39,810 bases of DNA. It comes from Nitrospira sp. GTDB taxonomy: Bacteria; Nitrospirota; Nitrospiria; Nitrospirales; Nitrospiraceae. The notes beneath the pieces were generated by a model. The model did no database searches and had not been told where the DNA came from. It saw nothing but the letters and a program-made list of their open reading frames with translations. A program made the translations under genes and the position numbers. The stretch is from contig JACOEH010000046.1 of NCBI GenBank assembly GCA_024998685.1, positions 1-39,810 of the forward strand, written 5' to 3'. Below, piece by piece: positions 16,075 to 24,594 of this stretch. Each line of letters opens with the position of its first letter. Position 1 is the first letter of the stretch.

Positions 16075-17433
16075 ATGATCCTAGTAGACAGTGCGCTTAA
16101 AGTCCGAGAAGCAGAGGGGAGACCGATTCGTGTCGGAATGGTCGGTGCGGGGTTTATGGGGCAAGGATTGACGAATCAGATCGTTCACAGCGTTCCCGGG
16201 ATGCGCATGGCGGCCGTTTCGAACCGTCGTTTGAAGCGAGCGTTCGACGTGTACACCTATGCGGAGCTCAAGGAGATAGTCGAGGCTACGACACAGCAAC
16301 GCTTGGATGAGGCGATTCGCGCCGGAAAGCCGGTGGTGACCGAAGACGCGTTTCTACTCGCGCGGTCTGAGGAGATCGATATATTGATCGACGTCACCGG
16401 CTCAGTCGAATTCGGTGCCCATATCGTTCTCGAGGCGTTCAAACACGGAAAAGACGTCGTACTGATGAACGCTGAAATCGACGCCACCATCGGTCCGATA
16501 CTTCAAGTCTATGCTGAGAAGTACGGAGTCATTCTGTCCGCCTGTGACGGGGACGAGCCCGGCCTTCAGATGAATCTCTATCGATGGGTGAAAGGTCTGG
16601 GACTGATCCCGCGCGTCGTCGGCAACATCAAAGGGCTCCAAGATCCCTATCGTAATCCTACGACTCAAAAGGGGTTTGCCGATCGTTGGGGGCAGAATCC
16701 GGCTATGGTCACGAGCTTCGCGGACGGCACGAAAATCAGCTGCGAACAAACGATCGTGGCGAATGCGACCGGATTTGTCGTGAGGTCAAGAGGAATGTCC
16801 CGGGGGGCGGAGTATAAAGACGACATCCTCAAGATCGGCCGGCGTTATGATATCGATGAACTTCGTCGGTTAGGCGGGATCATCGATTACGTCGTGGGGA
16901 CGCCGCTCACCAAAGCTTTCGTCCTGGCGGAACATCCGGACCCCAAACAACAACACTACCTCAATCTCTATAAGATGGGAGAGGGACCGTTATATTCATT
17001 TTTTGTCCCCTATCATCTCGTTCATTTCGAGGCGCCTAATGCCATAGCTCGTGTCGCGCTGTTCCGCGACTCGCTTGCCAAGCCGCTGGGGGGACCGGTG
17101 GTCGAAGTGTGCGCCGTGGCGAAACGCGACCTTAAGAAGGGGGAAGTTCTCGATGACTATGGAATGTACATGACATACGGCGAGGCGGTGAATACGGACG
17201 AAATGAGCGCTAGGCGTTACCTTCCCGAGGGACTTGTCGAAGGCTGTGTGCTGAAAAACGACATTAGGAAGGACGATGTCGTCACGTATGACGATGTGAA
17301 GCTCCCTCCAGGCCGACTGGCCGACAAGCTACGAGCCGAGCAGTACAAGCATTTTAGAGGGGAAACATGGCTCGAGGGGTATATCGCCTCGTCTGAGACC
17401 GTAAATCAAGTCGCTTACCAATCTGTTTCTTAG
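16075..17433 (+). CDS. Homoserine-dehydrogenase-like NAD(P) oxidoreductase with SAF domain
   Basis: A 452-residue COG4091-like protein. The N-terminal Rossmann fold has VGMVGAGFMGQGL (about 20-32) and IDILIDVTGSVEFGA near 105. A catalytic region follows (ACDGDEPGLQMNLYRW). Residues about 340-425 form the C-terminal SAF domain (VCAVAKRDLKKGEVLDDYG, LKNDIRKDDVVTYDDV). The family resembles homoserine dehydrogenase, but its members have varied or unknown substrates, and it occurs in surface-sugar loci. Here it sits between RfbC and, after the oxidase gene, RfbF, so a role in making an unusual NDP-sugar is plausible. GAGGAGGGGGAT precedes ATG 16075. Confidence 0.75.
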   Translation: MILVDSALKVREAEGRPIRVGMVGAGFMGQGLTNQIVHSVPGMRMAAVSNRRLKRAFDVYTYAELKEIVEATTQQRLDEAIRAGKPVVTEDAFLLARSEEIDILIDVTGSVEFGAHIVLEAFKHGKDVVLMNAEIDATIGPILQVYAEKYGVILSACDGDEPGLQMNLYRWVKGLGLIPRVVGNIKGLQDPYRNPTTQKGFADRWGQNPAMVTSFADGTKISCEQTIVANATGFVVRSRGMSRGAEYKDDILKIGRRYDIDELRRLGGIIDYVVGTPLTKAFVLAEHPDPKQQHYLNLYKMGEGPLYSFFVPYHLVHFEAPNAIARVALFRDSLAKPLGGPVVEVCAVAKRDLKKGEVLDDYGMYMTYGEAVNTDEMSARRYLPEGLVEGCVLKNDIRKDDVVTYDDVKLPPGRLADKLRAEQYKHFRGETWLEGYIASSETVNQVAYQSVS

Positions 17434-17481
17434 ATCCCAACTTCCATCCGTTATTCACGTTCCCAGAAGGAGAAGGTCCCC

Positions 17482-20400
17482 ATGCGACATCGTCTGTTCG
17501 ATGCGATGAAATGGTTTCACCCGATGCATGCCATAGCTGCCTTCGCAGTAGTCATCCTCACCGTAGTCCTTGCGTTCGAGAGTGCCTATGCTGCGATCGG
17601 TTTTGTTCAAGGCAGCTACGCCACACCTCAAAGCCCGCAGTCCGTCGTGTCGGTGAATTATGCCGGTGCTCAAGGATCGGGAAACCTGAATGTCGTCGTC
17701 GTCGGATGGAACGATACCGCTGCGTCCGTGAGTTCTGTGACCGATTCAAGGGGGAATGTCTACACGCTGGCGGTTGGGCCGACGCAGCTCACCAACCAGC
17801 TCAGTCAATCGATTTATTATGCACGAGGGATCCTTTCTTCAGCGGCCGGGGCCAACACGGTGACGGTGCGATTCACCACGCCTGCCGTTTACGCGGACAT
17901 TCGGATACTGGAATATAGCGGTGTTGACCAGCTTAATCCCATTGATGTAACCGCAGCTGCGACAGGCACAAACTCTTCGAGCAACAGCGGTCCAGCGACC
18001 ACCACCAATGCCAATGATCTGATCTTTGCCGCAAATATTGTTGCAACAATGACAAACGGTCCAGGGACCGGATTTACAAGGCGAATGATCACGTCGCCTG
18101 ATGGTGATATCGCCGAAGACCGAATCGTGACGACAGTGGGGTCTTATAGCGGTAGCGCACCGCTGTCCCGTCCCGGGCCATGGATTATGCAAATGGTCGC
18201 GTTTAAAGCCGCATCCGGGGGTGGAACATCCGATACCAGCCCGCCGACCCCCCCCTCAAATCTCCTTGCCACAACGAGCGGAACTAATAGTATCCACCTC
18301 GCCTGGACAGCCTCTACCGATAATGTGGGAGTGACCAATTACCTTGTGGAGCGATGTCAAGGTTCGGGCTGCACCAGTTTTGCGCAGGCCGGTACCTCCA
18401 CGAGCCCAACCTATTCTGATACCGGTCTATTGTCCGGTACGAGCTATACCTACCGAGTAAGGGCGACAGATGCAGCCGGGAATTTGAGCGGGTACTCAAA
18501 CGTGTCTACAGCGACCACGAATCAATCATCTGCCGGTCCGGTATCCTTTGTCCAGCGTGCCTATGCCACACCGCAGACTGCGCAATTAGCGGTACCGGTA
18601 ACGTTTTCCGGTTCGCAAACAGCGGGCAATCTCAACGTGGTGGTTGTGGGCTGGAACGATACCACAGCCGCAGTGACCTCCGTCTCCGATTCCGCCGGGA
18701 ATGTGTATGCATTAGCGGTCGGGCCGACGAAAAATCCAGGATCAGCCGGAACGTTCTCTCTCACACAGTCAATCTATTATGCAGCCAACATCGTGGGAGC
18801 CGCTGGGGGAACCAATACGGTGACCGTGCGCTTCAATGTGGCTGCGCAATACGCAGATATCCGAATTTTGGAATATAGCGGCGTGGATAGAGTCAATCCG
18901 GTCGATGTCACTGCCGCGTCGATTGGAACAAGCTCGAGCTCAACCAGCGGCACAGCCACGACGACAAATCCCAATGATCTCATTGTCGGGGCCAATATGG
19001 TGTTCACCGGAAATGCGAGTCCGGGCGCTGGATTTACAAGCCGAGTGATCACTGTGCCGGACGCCGACATCGCCGAGGACCGAGTTGTTTCTACAGTGGG
19101 GAGCTACAGCGCGACCGCTCAGCTTACCAGCTCAGGCCCGTGGGTGATGCAAATGGTAGCATTTAAAGGCGGCACGGCCGGGCCGCCACCCCCGCCGCCT
19201 GATCAAGTGGGACAATGGTCCGGTCCGTTTGAATGGCCGATCGTCGCCGTGCATATGGCGTTGCTTCCAACGGGAAAGGTGCTCGCATCGGATGGTCAAT
19301 CATTGGGCTCAGATGCTCGGGTCTGGGATCCCGCTAGTGGAAATTTGTCTACGGTTCCTGTCAGCGACAACATCTTCTGTAATGGCGCTGCTCTGCTTCC
19401 GGATGGAAGAGTTCTGGTGGCCGGCGGGCATGTGGGTGGACATGAAGGATTGCGTGATACCAACATATTTAATCCGTTCTCCCAGACGTGGTCGAGCGCC
19501 CCGCCTATGTCGTTCGCACGGTGGTATCCTACGGTGACTGCGTTGCCCGACGGACGTATGCTTGTCACATCCGGGGAAACGACATGCGATGGTTGTATAG
19601 CCAGTATTCCCGAGGTCTACAATCCGACTACAAATAGTTGGTCACAATTAACCGCTGCGTCTCTGAATGTTCCCTATTATCCCCATATGTTTGTTCTGCC
19701 TGACGGGCGTGTGTTGAACAGCAGCACGGCGGAAGCCCCCGTTCCGACCCGAGTACTCAATGTGCAAACACAAAGCGTGACGATAGTGGATTCGAGTACT
19801 CCGGATGGTGGGAGCGCGGTCATGTATCGCCCAGGAAAGATTTTGAAGACAGGGACGTCTGTGAACCCAGATCTGGCGATCAGGCCATCGGTTTCCACAG
19901 CCTATGTGTTGGATATGACGCAATCGTCTCCCGTATGGGCGCAGGTTCCATCAATGAATTTTGCAAGAACCTATCATACGATGGTCATGCTGCCTGACGG
20001 CAATGTGCTGATTACGAACGGAGGACAAACAACCGATGCGGTAGGAGTAGAAACGGCAGTCCTTCAACCGGAAATGTGGTCGCCGGCGGCTCAAGTCTTT
20101 ACAAAATTGGCGGGCATGGTCTCTCCACGGCTGTATCACTCAACCGCCCTCTTGTTGCCGGATGCCAGGGTCCTCGTTGCGGGAGGCGGTCGCTTCAATG
20201 GCGTCAATGAACCAACCGATCAGCTGAGCGCGGAGATTTATTCGCCTCCGTACTTGTTTAAAGGGCCTCGGCCGACTATTGGGTCAGCCCCCACGACGGT
20301 AAACTATGCGACAAATTTCTCCGTGCTGACTCCTGATGCTTCACAAATTTCTTCAGTTGCATTGATCCGTCTTGGCGCGGTGACTCATGCATTCGATCAA

Positions 20401-20559
20401 GATCAGCGATATGTACCCGTGACATTTCAGCAGATTACTGGTGGGCTGTCAGTGCAAGCCCCCAGTTCATCAAACCTTGCACCGCCGGGCTACTATATGT
20501 TGTTCATCGTCAATAATAATGGGATTCCCTCTGTGGCCTCGATGGTGAAGATTCAGTAA
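17482..20559 (+). CDS. Secreted galactose/glyoxal-oxidase-like copper radical oxidase with duplicated N-terminal domain
   Basis: A 1025-residue protein with a signal peptide ending near residue 37 (AYA-A). A domain of about 200 residues (39-240) is repeated at 354-563, with a fibronectin type III domain between them (about 253-349). A proline-rich linker (near 569) leads to a kelch-repeat galactose-oxidase domain (573-1025) with a DUF1929-type end. The copper radical site appears complete: Cys633 (IFCNGAALLPDG) to crosslink Tyr682 (ARWYPTVT), then Tyr831-His832 (ARTYHTMVMLPDG) and His969 (VTHAFDQDQRY). Such enzymes oxidise primary alcohols of sugars or aldehydes and release H2O2; GlxA of Streptomyces acts in glycan maturation. 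AAGGAGAAGG precedes ATG 17482. It may oxidise or crosslink the exported polymer. Confidence 0.85.
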   Translation: MRHRLFDAMKWFHPMHAIAAFAVVILTVVLAFESAYAAIGFVQGSYATPQSPQSVVSVNYAGAQGSGNLNVVVVGWNDTAASVSSVTDSRGNVYTLAVGPTQLTNQLSQSIYYARGILSSAAGANTVTVRFTTPAVYADIRILEYSGVDQLNPIDVTAAATGTNSSSNSGPATTTNANDLIFAANIVATMTNGPGTGFTRRMITSPDGDIAEDRIVTTVGSYSGSAPLSRPGPWIMQMVAFKAASGGGTSDTSPPTPPSNLLATTSGTNSIHLAWTASTDNVGVTNYLVERCQGSGCTSFAQAGTSTSPTYSDTGLLSGTSYTYRVRATDAAGNLSGYSNVSTATTNQSSAGPVSFVQRAYATPQTAQLAVPVTFSGSQTAGNLNVVVVGWNDTTAAVTSVSDSAGNVYALAVGPTKNPGSAGTFSLTQSIYYAANIVGAAGGTNTVTVRFNVAAQYADIRILEYSGVDRVNPVDVTAASIGTSSSSTSGTATTTNPNDLIVGANMVFTGNASPGAGFTSRVITVPDADIAEDRVVSTVGSYSATAQLTSSGPWVMQMVAFKGGTAGPPPPPPDQVGQWSGPFEWPIVAVHMALLPTGKVLASDGQSLGSDARVWDPASGNLSTVPVSDNIFCNGAALLPDGRVLVAGGHVGGHEGLRDTNIFNPFSQTWSSAPPMSFARWYPTVTALPDGRMLVTSGETTCDGCIASIPEVYNPTTNSWSQLTAASLNVPYYPHMFVLPDGRVLNSSTAEAPVPTRVLNVQTQSVTIVDSSTPDGGSAVMYRPGKILKTGTSVNPDLAIRPSVSTAYVLDMTQSSPVWAQVPSMNFARTYHTMVMLPDGNVLITNGGQTTDAVGVETAVLQPEMWSPAAQVFTKLAGMVSPRLYHSTALLLPDARVLVAGGGRFNGVNEPTDQLSAEIYSPPYLFKGPRPTIGSAPTTVNYATNFSVLTPDASQISSVALIRLGAVTHAFDQDQRYVPVTFQQITGGLSVQAPSSSNLAPPGYYMLFIVNNNGIPSVASMVKIQ

Positions 20560-20742
20560 TTTGAGAGTAGGGGGCATCCTGGCTCGGCTGGTAATGATGT
20601 TAACTGCTTGGCCCAAGTCTCCTCACAAGCCTCCGTCCTGCACGTCCAACGTTCGCTTGCCGCATGGATGCTTCTGGTTAGAAGGTGGTTATGCCGGCAG
20701 GAGATTCTCCCTCTGATCCGTTCTAAGTTGGAGGTATAGATC

Positions 20743-21546
20743 ATGAAAGTCGTCTTGTTTTGTGGCGGTTTGGGGATGCGGTTACGAGAATACTCGGAGT
20801 CGATTCCCAAGCCCATGGTGCCTATCGGTTACAGACCTATCCTATGGCATGTGATGAAGTACTACGCCCACTTCGGGCATAAGGATTTTGTGCTCTGTCT
20901 TGGGCATGCGGCTGATGTGGTCAAGAAATACTTCCTGACCTATGAAGAGGGCATTTCGAATGATTTCGTGCTCTCAGAGGGGGGGAAACGCCTTGATCTG
21001 TTGAACACGGACATCAGCGACTGGCGTATCACATTTGCCGACACCGGACTCACTTCCAACATAGGTCAGCGCTTGAAGGCGGTCCAAAAATATCTGGAGG
21101 GGGAGGAAATGTTTCTGGCCAACTATAGCGACGGTCTGACGGACCTCCCGCTTCCCGATCAGCTGGATCAATTTATCAAAGAAGGCAAGGTCGGTAGTTT
21201 CGTCTGCGTCAAGCCGCGCCTGAGCTATCATATTGTGACGCTGAACGGACGGGATGATATCGAAAAGATCCAGGATATGAACCAGACCAATATTCGGATC
21301 AACGGCGGATTCTTTATCTTCAAGAAGGACATCTTTCACTATATCGGCCAGGGAGAGGAACTGGTTCGTGAACCCTTCCAGAGATTGATCAAAGAGAAGC
21401 AGCTCATCGGATATAAATACGACGGTTTCTGGGCCTCCATGGACACGTTCAAGGATAAACAAGCTTTGGATGAGATGTATTCGCACGGAGATGCGCCGTG
21501 GGAAGTATGGAAGCCACGTTCGGAGAGAAAAGACTTCTTCTCCTAG
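20743..21546 (+). CDS. rfbF: Glucose-1-phosphate cytidylyltransferase-like nucleotidyltransferase
   Basis: A 267-residue NTP-transferase. The N-terminal signature is CGGLGMRLREYSESIPKPMV, and IGYRPILWHVMKYYA follows. NYSDGLTDLPL near 127 holds the metal-binding Asp. The end, GFWASMDTFKDKQALDEMY, then APWEVWKP, is characteristic of RfbF/DdhA, which makes CDP-glucose from CTP and glucose-1-phosphate. The usual partner, CDP-glucose 4,6-dehydratase, is not in the window, so the exact sugar is uncertain. GGAGG sits about nine bases before ATG 20743. The PIG-L gene follows about 30 bases after its stop. Confidence 0.86.
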   Translation: MKVVLFCGGLGMRLREYSESIPKPMVPIGYRPILWHVMKYYAHFGHKDFVLCLGHAADVVKKYFLTYEEGISNDFVLSEGGKRLDLLNTDISDWRITFADTGLTSNIGQRLKAVQKYLEGEEMFLANYSDGLTDLPLPDQLDQFIKEGKVGSFVCVKPRLSYHIVTLNGRDDIEKIQDMNQTNIRINGGFFIFKKDIFHYIGQGEELVREPFQRLIKEKQLIGYKYDGFWASMDTFKDKQALDEMYSHGDAPWEVWKPRSERKDFFS

Positions 21547-21578
21547 CCTACGCTGCCTTTTTGGGGCCGTTGATTCCG

Positions 21579-22235
21579 ATGAAAGCGAGCTTCCCGATTC
21601 AGCTTGAACGACGAAGGTTGAATATTCTTTGCATTGGAGCCCATGCCGACGATATTGAGATCGGATGCGGCGGGACAATCCTCAAGTTATTGCAGACCCA
21701 TCCCGGCAGTCGTGTGGTATGGGTGGTGTTGACGGCAAGAGGAGATCGTAGGAAGGAAGCGGCGAAAAGCTCGGCCGCATTTCTTCGAGGAGCCGAGTCT
21801 ACGAAGCTCGTTACCAAATCTTTCAGAGAAAGCTATCTGCCGTATCAAGGCAAGGATGTAAAAGAGTATTTCGACACTCTTCCGCATGTGATCGATCCGG
21901 ACCTCATTTTTACCCATTACCGTCATGACCTCCATCAAGACCATAGAGTTGTGTGTGAATTGACGTGGAACACGTACCGTCGCCATCAGATACTTGAGTA
22001 TGAGATTCCAAAGTACGATGGAGATTTGGGCCGGCCGAATCTGTTTGTGTCTCTGTCGGACGAAATTGTTGAGAGCAAAGTCAGGTTGCTGATGGAAGGA
22101 TTTGCGACACAGCGAAGCAAACAGTGGTTCACTGAGGATACCTTCTTCAGCCTCCTCCGGATACGGGGTGTCGAATCTCCTGCGGCCACCAAGTATGCCG
22201 AGGCGTTCTATGTTCGAAAGCTTGTTGTAGATTAA
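21579..22235 (+). CDS. PIG-L family N-deacetylase
   Basis: A 218-residue zinc deacetylase of the PIG-L/LmbE family. The N-terminal metal motif is IGAHADDIEIGCGGT (AHxDD), and the second metal block is THYRHDLHQDHRVV (HxxDxHxDH). Members remove acetyl groups from GlcNAc-type sugars linked to lipids, nucleotides or thiols. The frame is open back to 21498 inside rfbF. ATG 21579 gives the normal family N-terminus (MKASFPIQLERRRLNILCIG) but has only a weak ribosome site, so translation may be coupled to rfbF. Its position suggests it deacetylates an activated or lipid-linked amino sugar of the polymer. Confidence 0.85.
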   Translation: MKASFPIQLERRRLNILCIGAHADDIEIGCGGTILKLLQTHPGSRVVWVVLTARGDRRKEAAKSSAAFLRGAESTKLVTKSFRESYLPYQGKDVKEYFDTLPHVIDPDLIFTHYRHDLHQDHRVVCELTWNTYRRHQILEYEIPKYDGDLGRPNLFVSLSDEIVESKVRLLMEGFATQRSKQWFTEDTFFSLLRIRGVESPAATKYAEAFYVRKLVVD

Positions 22236-22443
22236 AAGGCCGCTGTATAGACGACTCAGGAACATCAGAACGATTGAACGGATGCGGAGCGATGTGCGCA
22301 ATAGCGAAACAGTCCGGGTTACATTTCGCCGAATGACGCTCACATACATCCCGAAGCAGGATATGCAACGGATAGGTGTGGGAGCCTGTTCCATAGTGCG
22401 AAGAAATTTGACACGGCCATAGCCGGAAAGGAGCAACTGCAGT

Positions 22444-23235
22444 ATGGTCGGTAATATCAGTTGGCTTCAAGAATTGTGGCGGTATCGTGAGTTGTTCTAT
22501 TTCCTTGCTTGGCGGGATGTGAAGGTGCGTTATAAGCAGACACTTCTCGGGGTGGCTTGGGCAATCGTGCAGCCCCTGCTGACGATGCTTATTTTTCTTA
22601 TGCTGTTCGGCAAGATCGCGAATTTTCCAACCGATGGAACGCCGCACGCGCTGTTTTATTACTCCGCCTTAGTTCCTTGGATATACTTCAGCACAACGTT
22701 AGCGTTCTGCGGGAATAGTCTCGTGTCTAATTCAAATCTCTTGACCAAAGTGTATTTCCCACGGACCATTCTTCCTGCCTCGGTGGCGTTGAGCGGCCTT
22801 GTGGATTTTGCCATTGGAGCGGTCCTTATCATTGGATTACTCGGGTACTATCAGATCGTCCCGGATTGGAACATTTTCTTATGGCCTTTTCTGATGTTTC
22901 TCTTGGTGCTGTTGACGTATGGAGTCGGGATGATCCTGGCGGCTCTAACGGTCAAATATAGAGATGTCAAATATGCGATCCCTTTTATCATTCAGTTGGG
23001 CCTTTTTGTCACACCGATCATTTATTCCCCATCGACCATTCCCGTGGAGTATCGAAAATTCATCATGCTGAACCCGTTGACGGGTATCATAGAAGCGTTC
23101 CGAACTTCTCTCTCTCCGGTTCGCCCCATGGAGTGGGGAATGCTGGGAGTATCTGTTGTATTTACCGTCGCGATTTTAGTTGCGGGGACGATCTACTTCA
23201 GAAGAGCTGAGCGGTCTTTTGCCGATCTGGTCTAG
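22444..23235 (+). CDS. wzm: Polysaccharide ABC exporter permease (Wzm-like)
   Basis: A 263-residue integral membrane protein of the ABC-2 type. The start has the hallmark of O-antigen/teichoic-acid permeases, WRYRELFYFLAWRDVKVRYK followed by QTLLGVAWAIVQPLLTM. About six transmembrane segments follow, with FVTPIIYSPSTIP before the last two. It would move the lipid-linked polymer across the inner membrane together with the ATPase encoded next. AAAGGAG precedes ATG 22444. The 18-base gap to the ATPase gene supports co-expression. Confidence 0.92.
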   Translation: MVGNISWLQELWRYRELFYFLAWRDVKVRYKQTLLGVAWAIVQPLLTMLIFLMLFGKIANFPTDGTPHALFYYSALVPWIYFSTTLAFCGNSLVSNSNLLTKVYFPRTILPASVALSGLVDFAIGAVLIIGLLGYYQIVPDWNIFLWPFLMFLLVLLTYGVGMILAALTVKYRDVKYAIPFIIQLGLFVTPIIYSPSTIPVEYRKFIMLNPLTGIIEAFRTSLSPVRPMEWGMLGVSVVFTVAILVAGTIYFRRAERSFADLV

Positions 23236-23253
23236 CCGATAAAGGAGAATTCT

Positions 23254-24537
23254 GTGCCAAACGCGGTCGTGCTGGAAAACGTTTCCAAACAATATCAAAT
23301 CGGACATGCCCAGCATGAGGCCATGCTGCGGGAAACAATCGTGAACTGGCTGGGAAATTTGCTGAAACCGAAGGGTATGACGTTCGAGAGCATCTGGGCG
23401 CTGAAGAAAGTGTCGCTCACCATAAAGACAGGTGAAGTTGTCGGGATTATCGGACGCAATGGCGCAGGGAAGAGTACGCTCTTAAAAATCCTATCGAAAA
23501 TTACATTCCCGACGGACGGCGTCATGGAGGTGAACGGACGTGTGGCTTCCTTATTGGAGGTCGGGACAGGATTTCACGACGAACTGACGGGCAGGGAAAA
23601 TGTCATATTAAATGGCTCGATTCTGGGCATGTCGAAAGCCGAGATCGTCGAGCAGATGGATGCCATCGTGGCATTCGCCGGGGTCGAAAAATTCATTGAT
23701 ACCCCGATCAAACGGTACTCTTCCGGTATGCGGCTGCGGCTGGGGTTCGCCGTCGCCGCGCATCTGAATCCGGATATTTTGATCATCGATGAAGTGCTCG
23801 CCGTCGGTGATGCGGGGTTCCAGAAAAAATGTTTGGGGGCCATGGAGAACATACGAACGGCGGGCAGGACCGTGCTGTTCGTCTCTCACAACTTGGCGGC
23901 GGTGGAAAATCTATGCTCTCGAGTCATTTGGATCGATAATGGTGAAGTGCGGCAGGACGGAGAGCCCAAGGAAGTGATTCAGGCCTACATGGCTTCTTTC
24001 GGTGAGGGTAAGGATTCAGGGTTTAATCTCACCGAGGTTCGAGATCGAAGAGGCGCGGGAAGTGCCAGGTTGACCGCTTTCGAATTGCTTGACATGAACC
24101 GAAATACGATAAAAGTCATTCGTAGCGGCGATCGATTAGTCATGAGGTTTTGTTATCTGGCCCACGCAAGAATCGCTCATCCGATTTTTGGAATTCGAAT
24201 CTACACGGAACTCGGCACCCTCGTAACGGAAATGAACAACTGGATGACGGATTTTGAAATCCCTTTCATCAATCCGGGGGTGGGGTATATCGACCTGGAA
24301 GTGGAGTTTCTTAATCTTATGCCCGGTCGATACAGCGTGACGCTTTTTCTTGGCGCTGTCGGCCCTCTGTTCCAGGATCTGCTGGATCATTGTGGAACCT
24401 TGGAAATCGAGCCGTCGGATTTTTACAAGTCGGGGAGGGGGATCGAAAGTCGATTTGGGCTCGTGTTTATGCCGTTCAAGTGGCAACAGGCCTGTCCGGT
24501 GGAATCTGTTGCAGCCTCCATGCGTACTGGATCCTAA
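23254..24537 (+). CDS. wzt: Polysaccharide ABC exporter ATPase with C-terminal glycan-binding domain (Wzt-like)
   Basis: A 427-residue protein. The ATPase domain (about 1-245) has Walker A GRNGAGKSTLLK (about 67), signature YSSGMRLRLGFAVAAHL (about 155) and Walker B DILIIDEVLAVGD. It also has the teichoic/O-antigen-type insert LLEVGTGFHDELTGRENV. The C-terminal part (about 270-410; ARIAHPIFGIRIYTELGTLV) is the Wzt_C beta-sandwich that in E. coli O8/O9a reads the chain terminus before export. GTG 23254 is the start, seven bases after AAAGGAG. The presence of Wzt_C suggests the chain end is capped and inspected before export. Confidence 0.92.
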   Translation: MPNAVVLENVSKQYQIGHAQHEAMLRETIVNWLGNLLKPKGMTFESIWALKKVSLTIKTGEVVGIIGRNGAGKSTLLKILSKITFPTDGVMEVNGRVASLLEVGTGFHDELTGRENVILNGSILGMSKAEIVEQMDAIVAFAGVEKFIDTPIKRYSSGMRLRLGFAVAAHLNPDILIIDEVLAVGDAGFQKKCLGAMENIRTAGRTVLFVSHNLAAVENLCSRVIWIDNGEVRQDGEPKEVIQAYMASFGEGKDSGFNLTEVRDRRGAGSARLTAFELLDMNRNTIKVIRSGDRLVMRFCYLAHARIAHPIFGIRIYTELGTLVTEMNNWMTDFEIPFINPGVGYIDLEVEFLNLMPGRYSVTLFLGAVGPLFQDLLDHCGTLEIEPSDFYKSGRGIESRFGLVFMPFKWQQACPVESVAASMRTGS

Positions 24538-24594
24538 AGGAGTGAAGGCGGAGTAGCGCCCGCGACGATACAGCCTTCAATATCAGAGGTCGTT

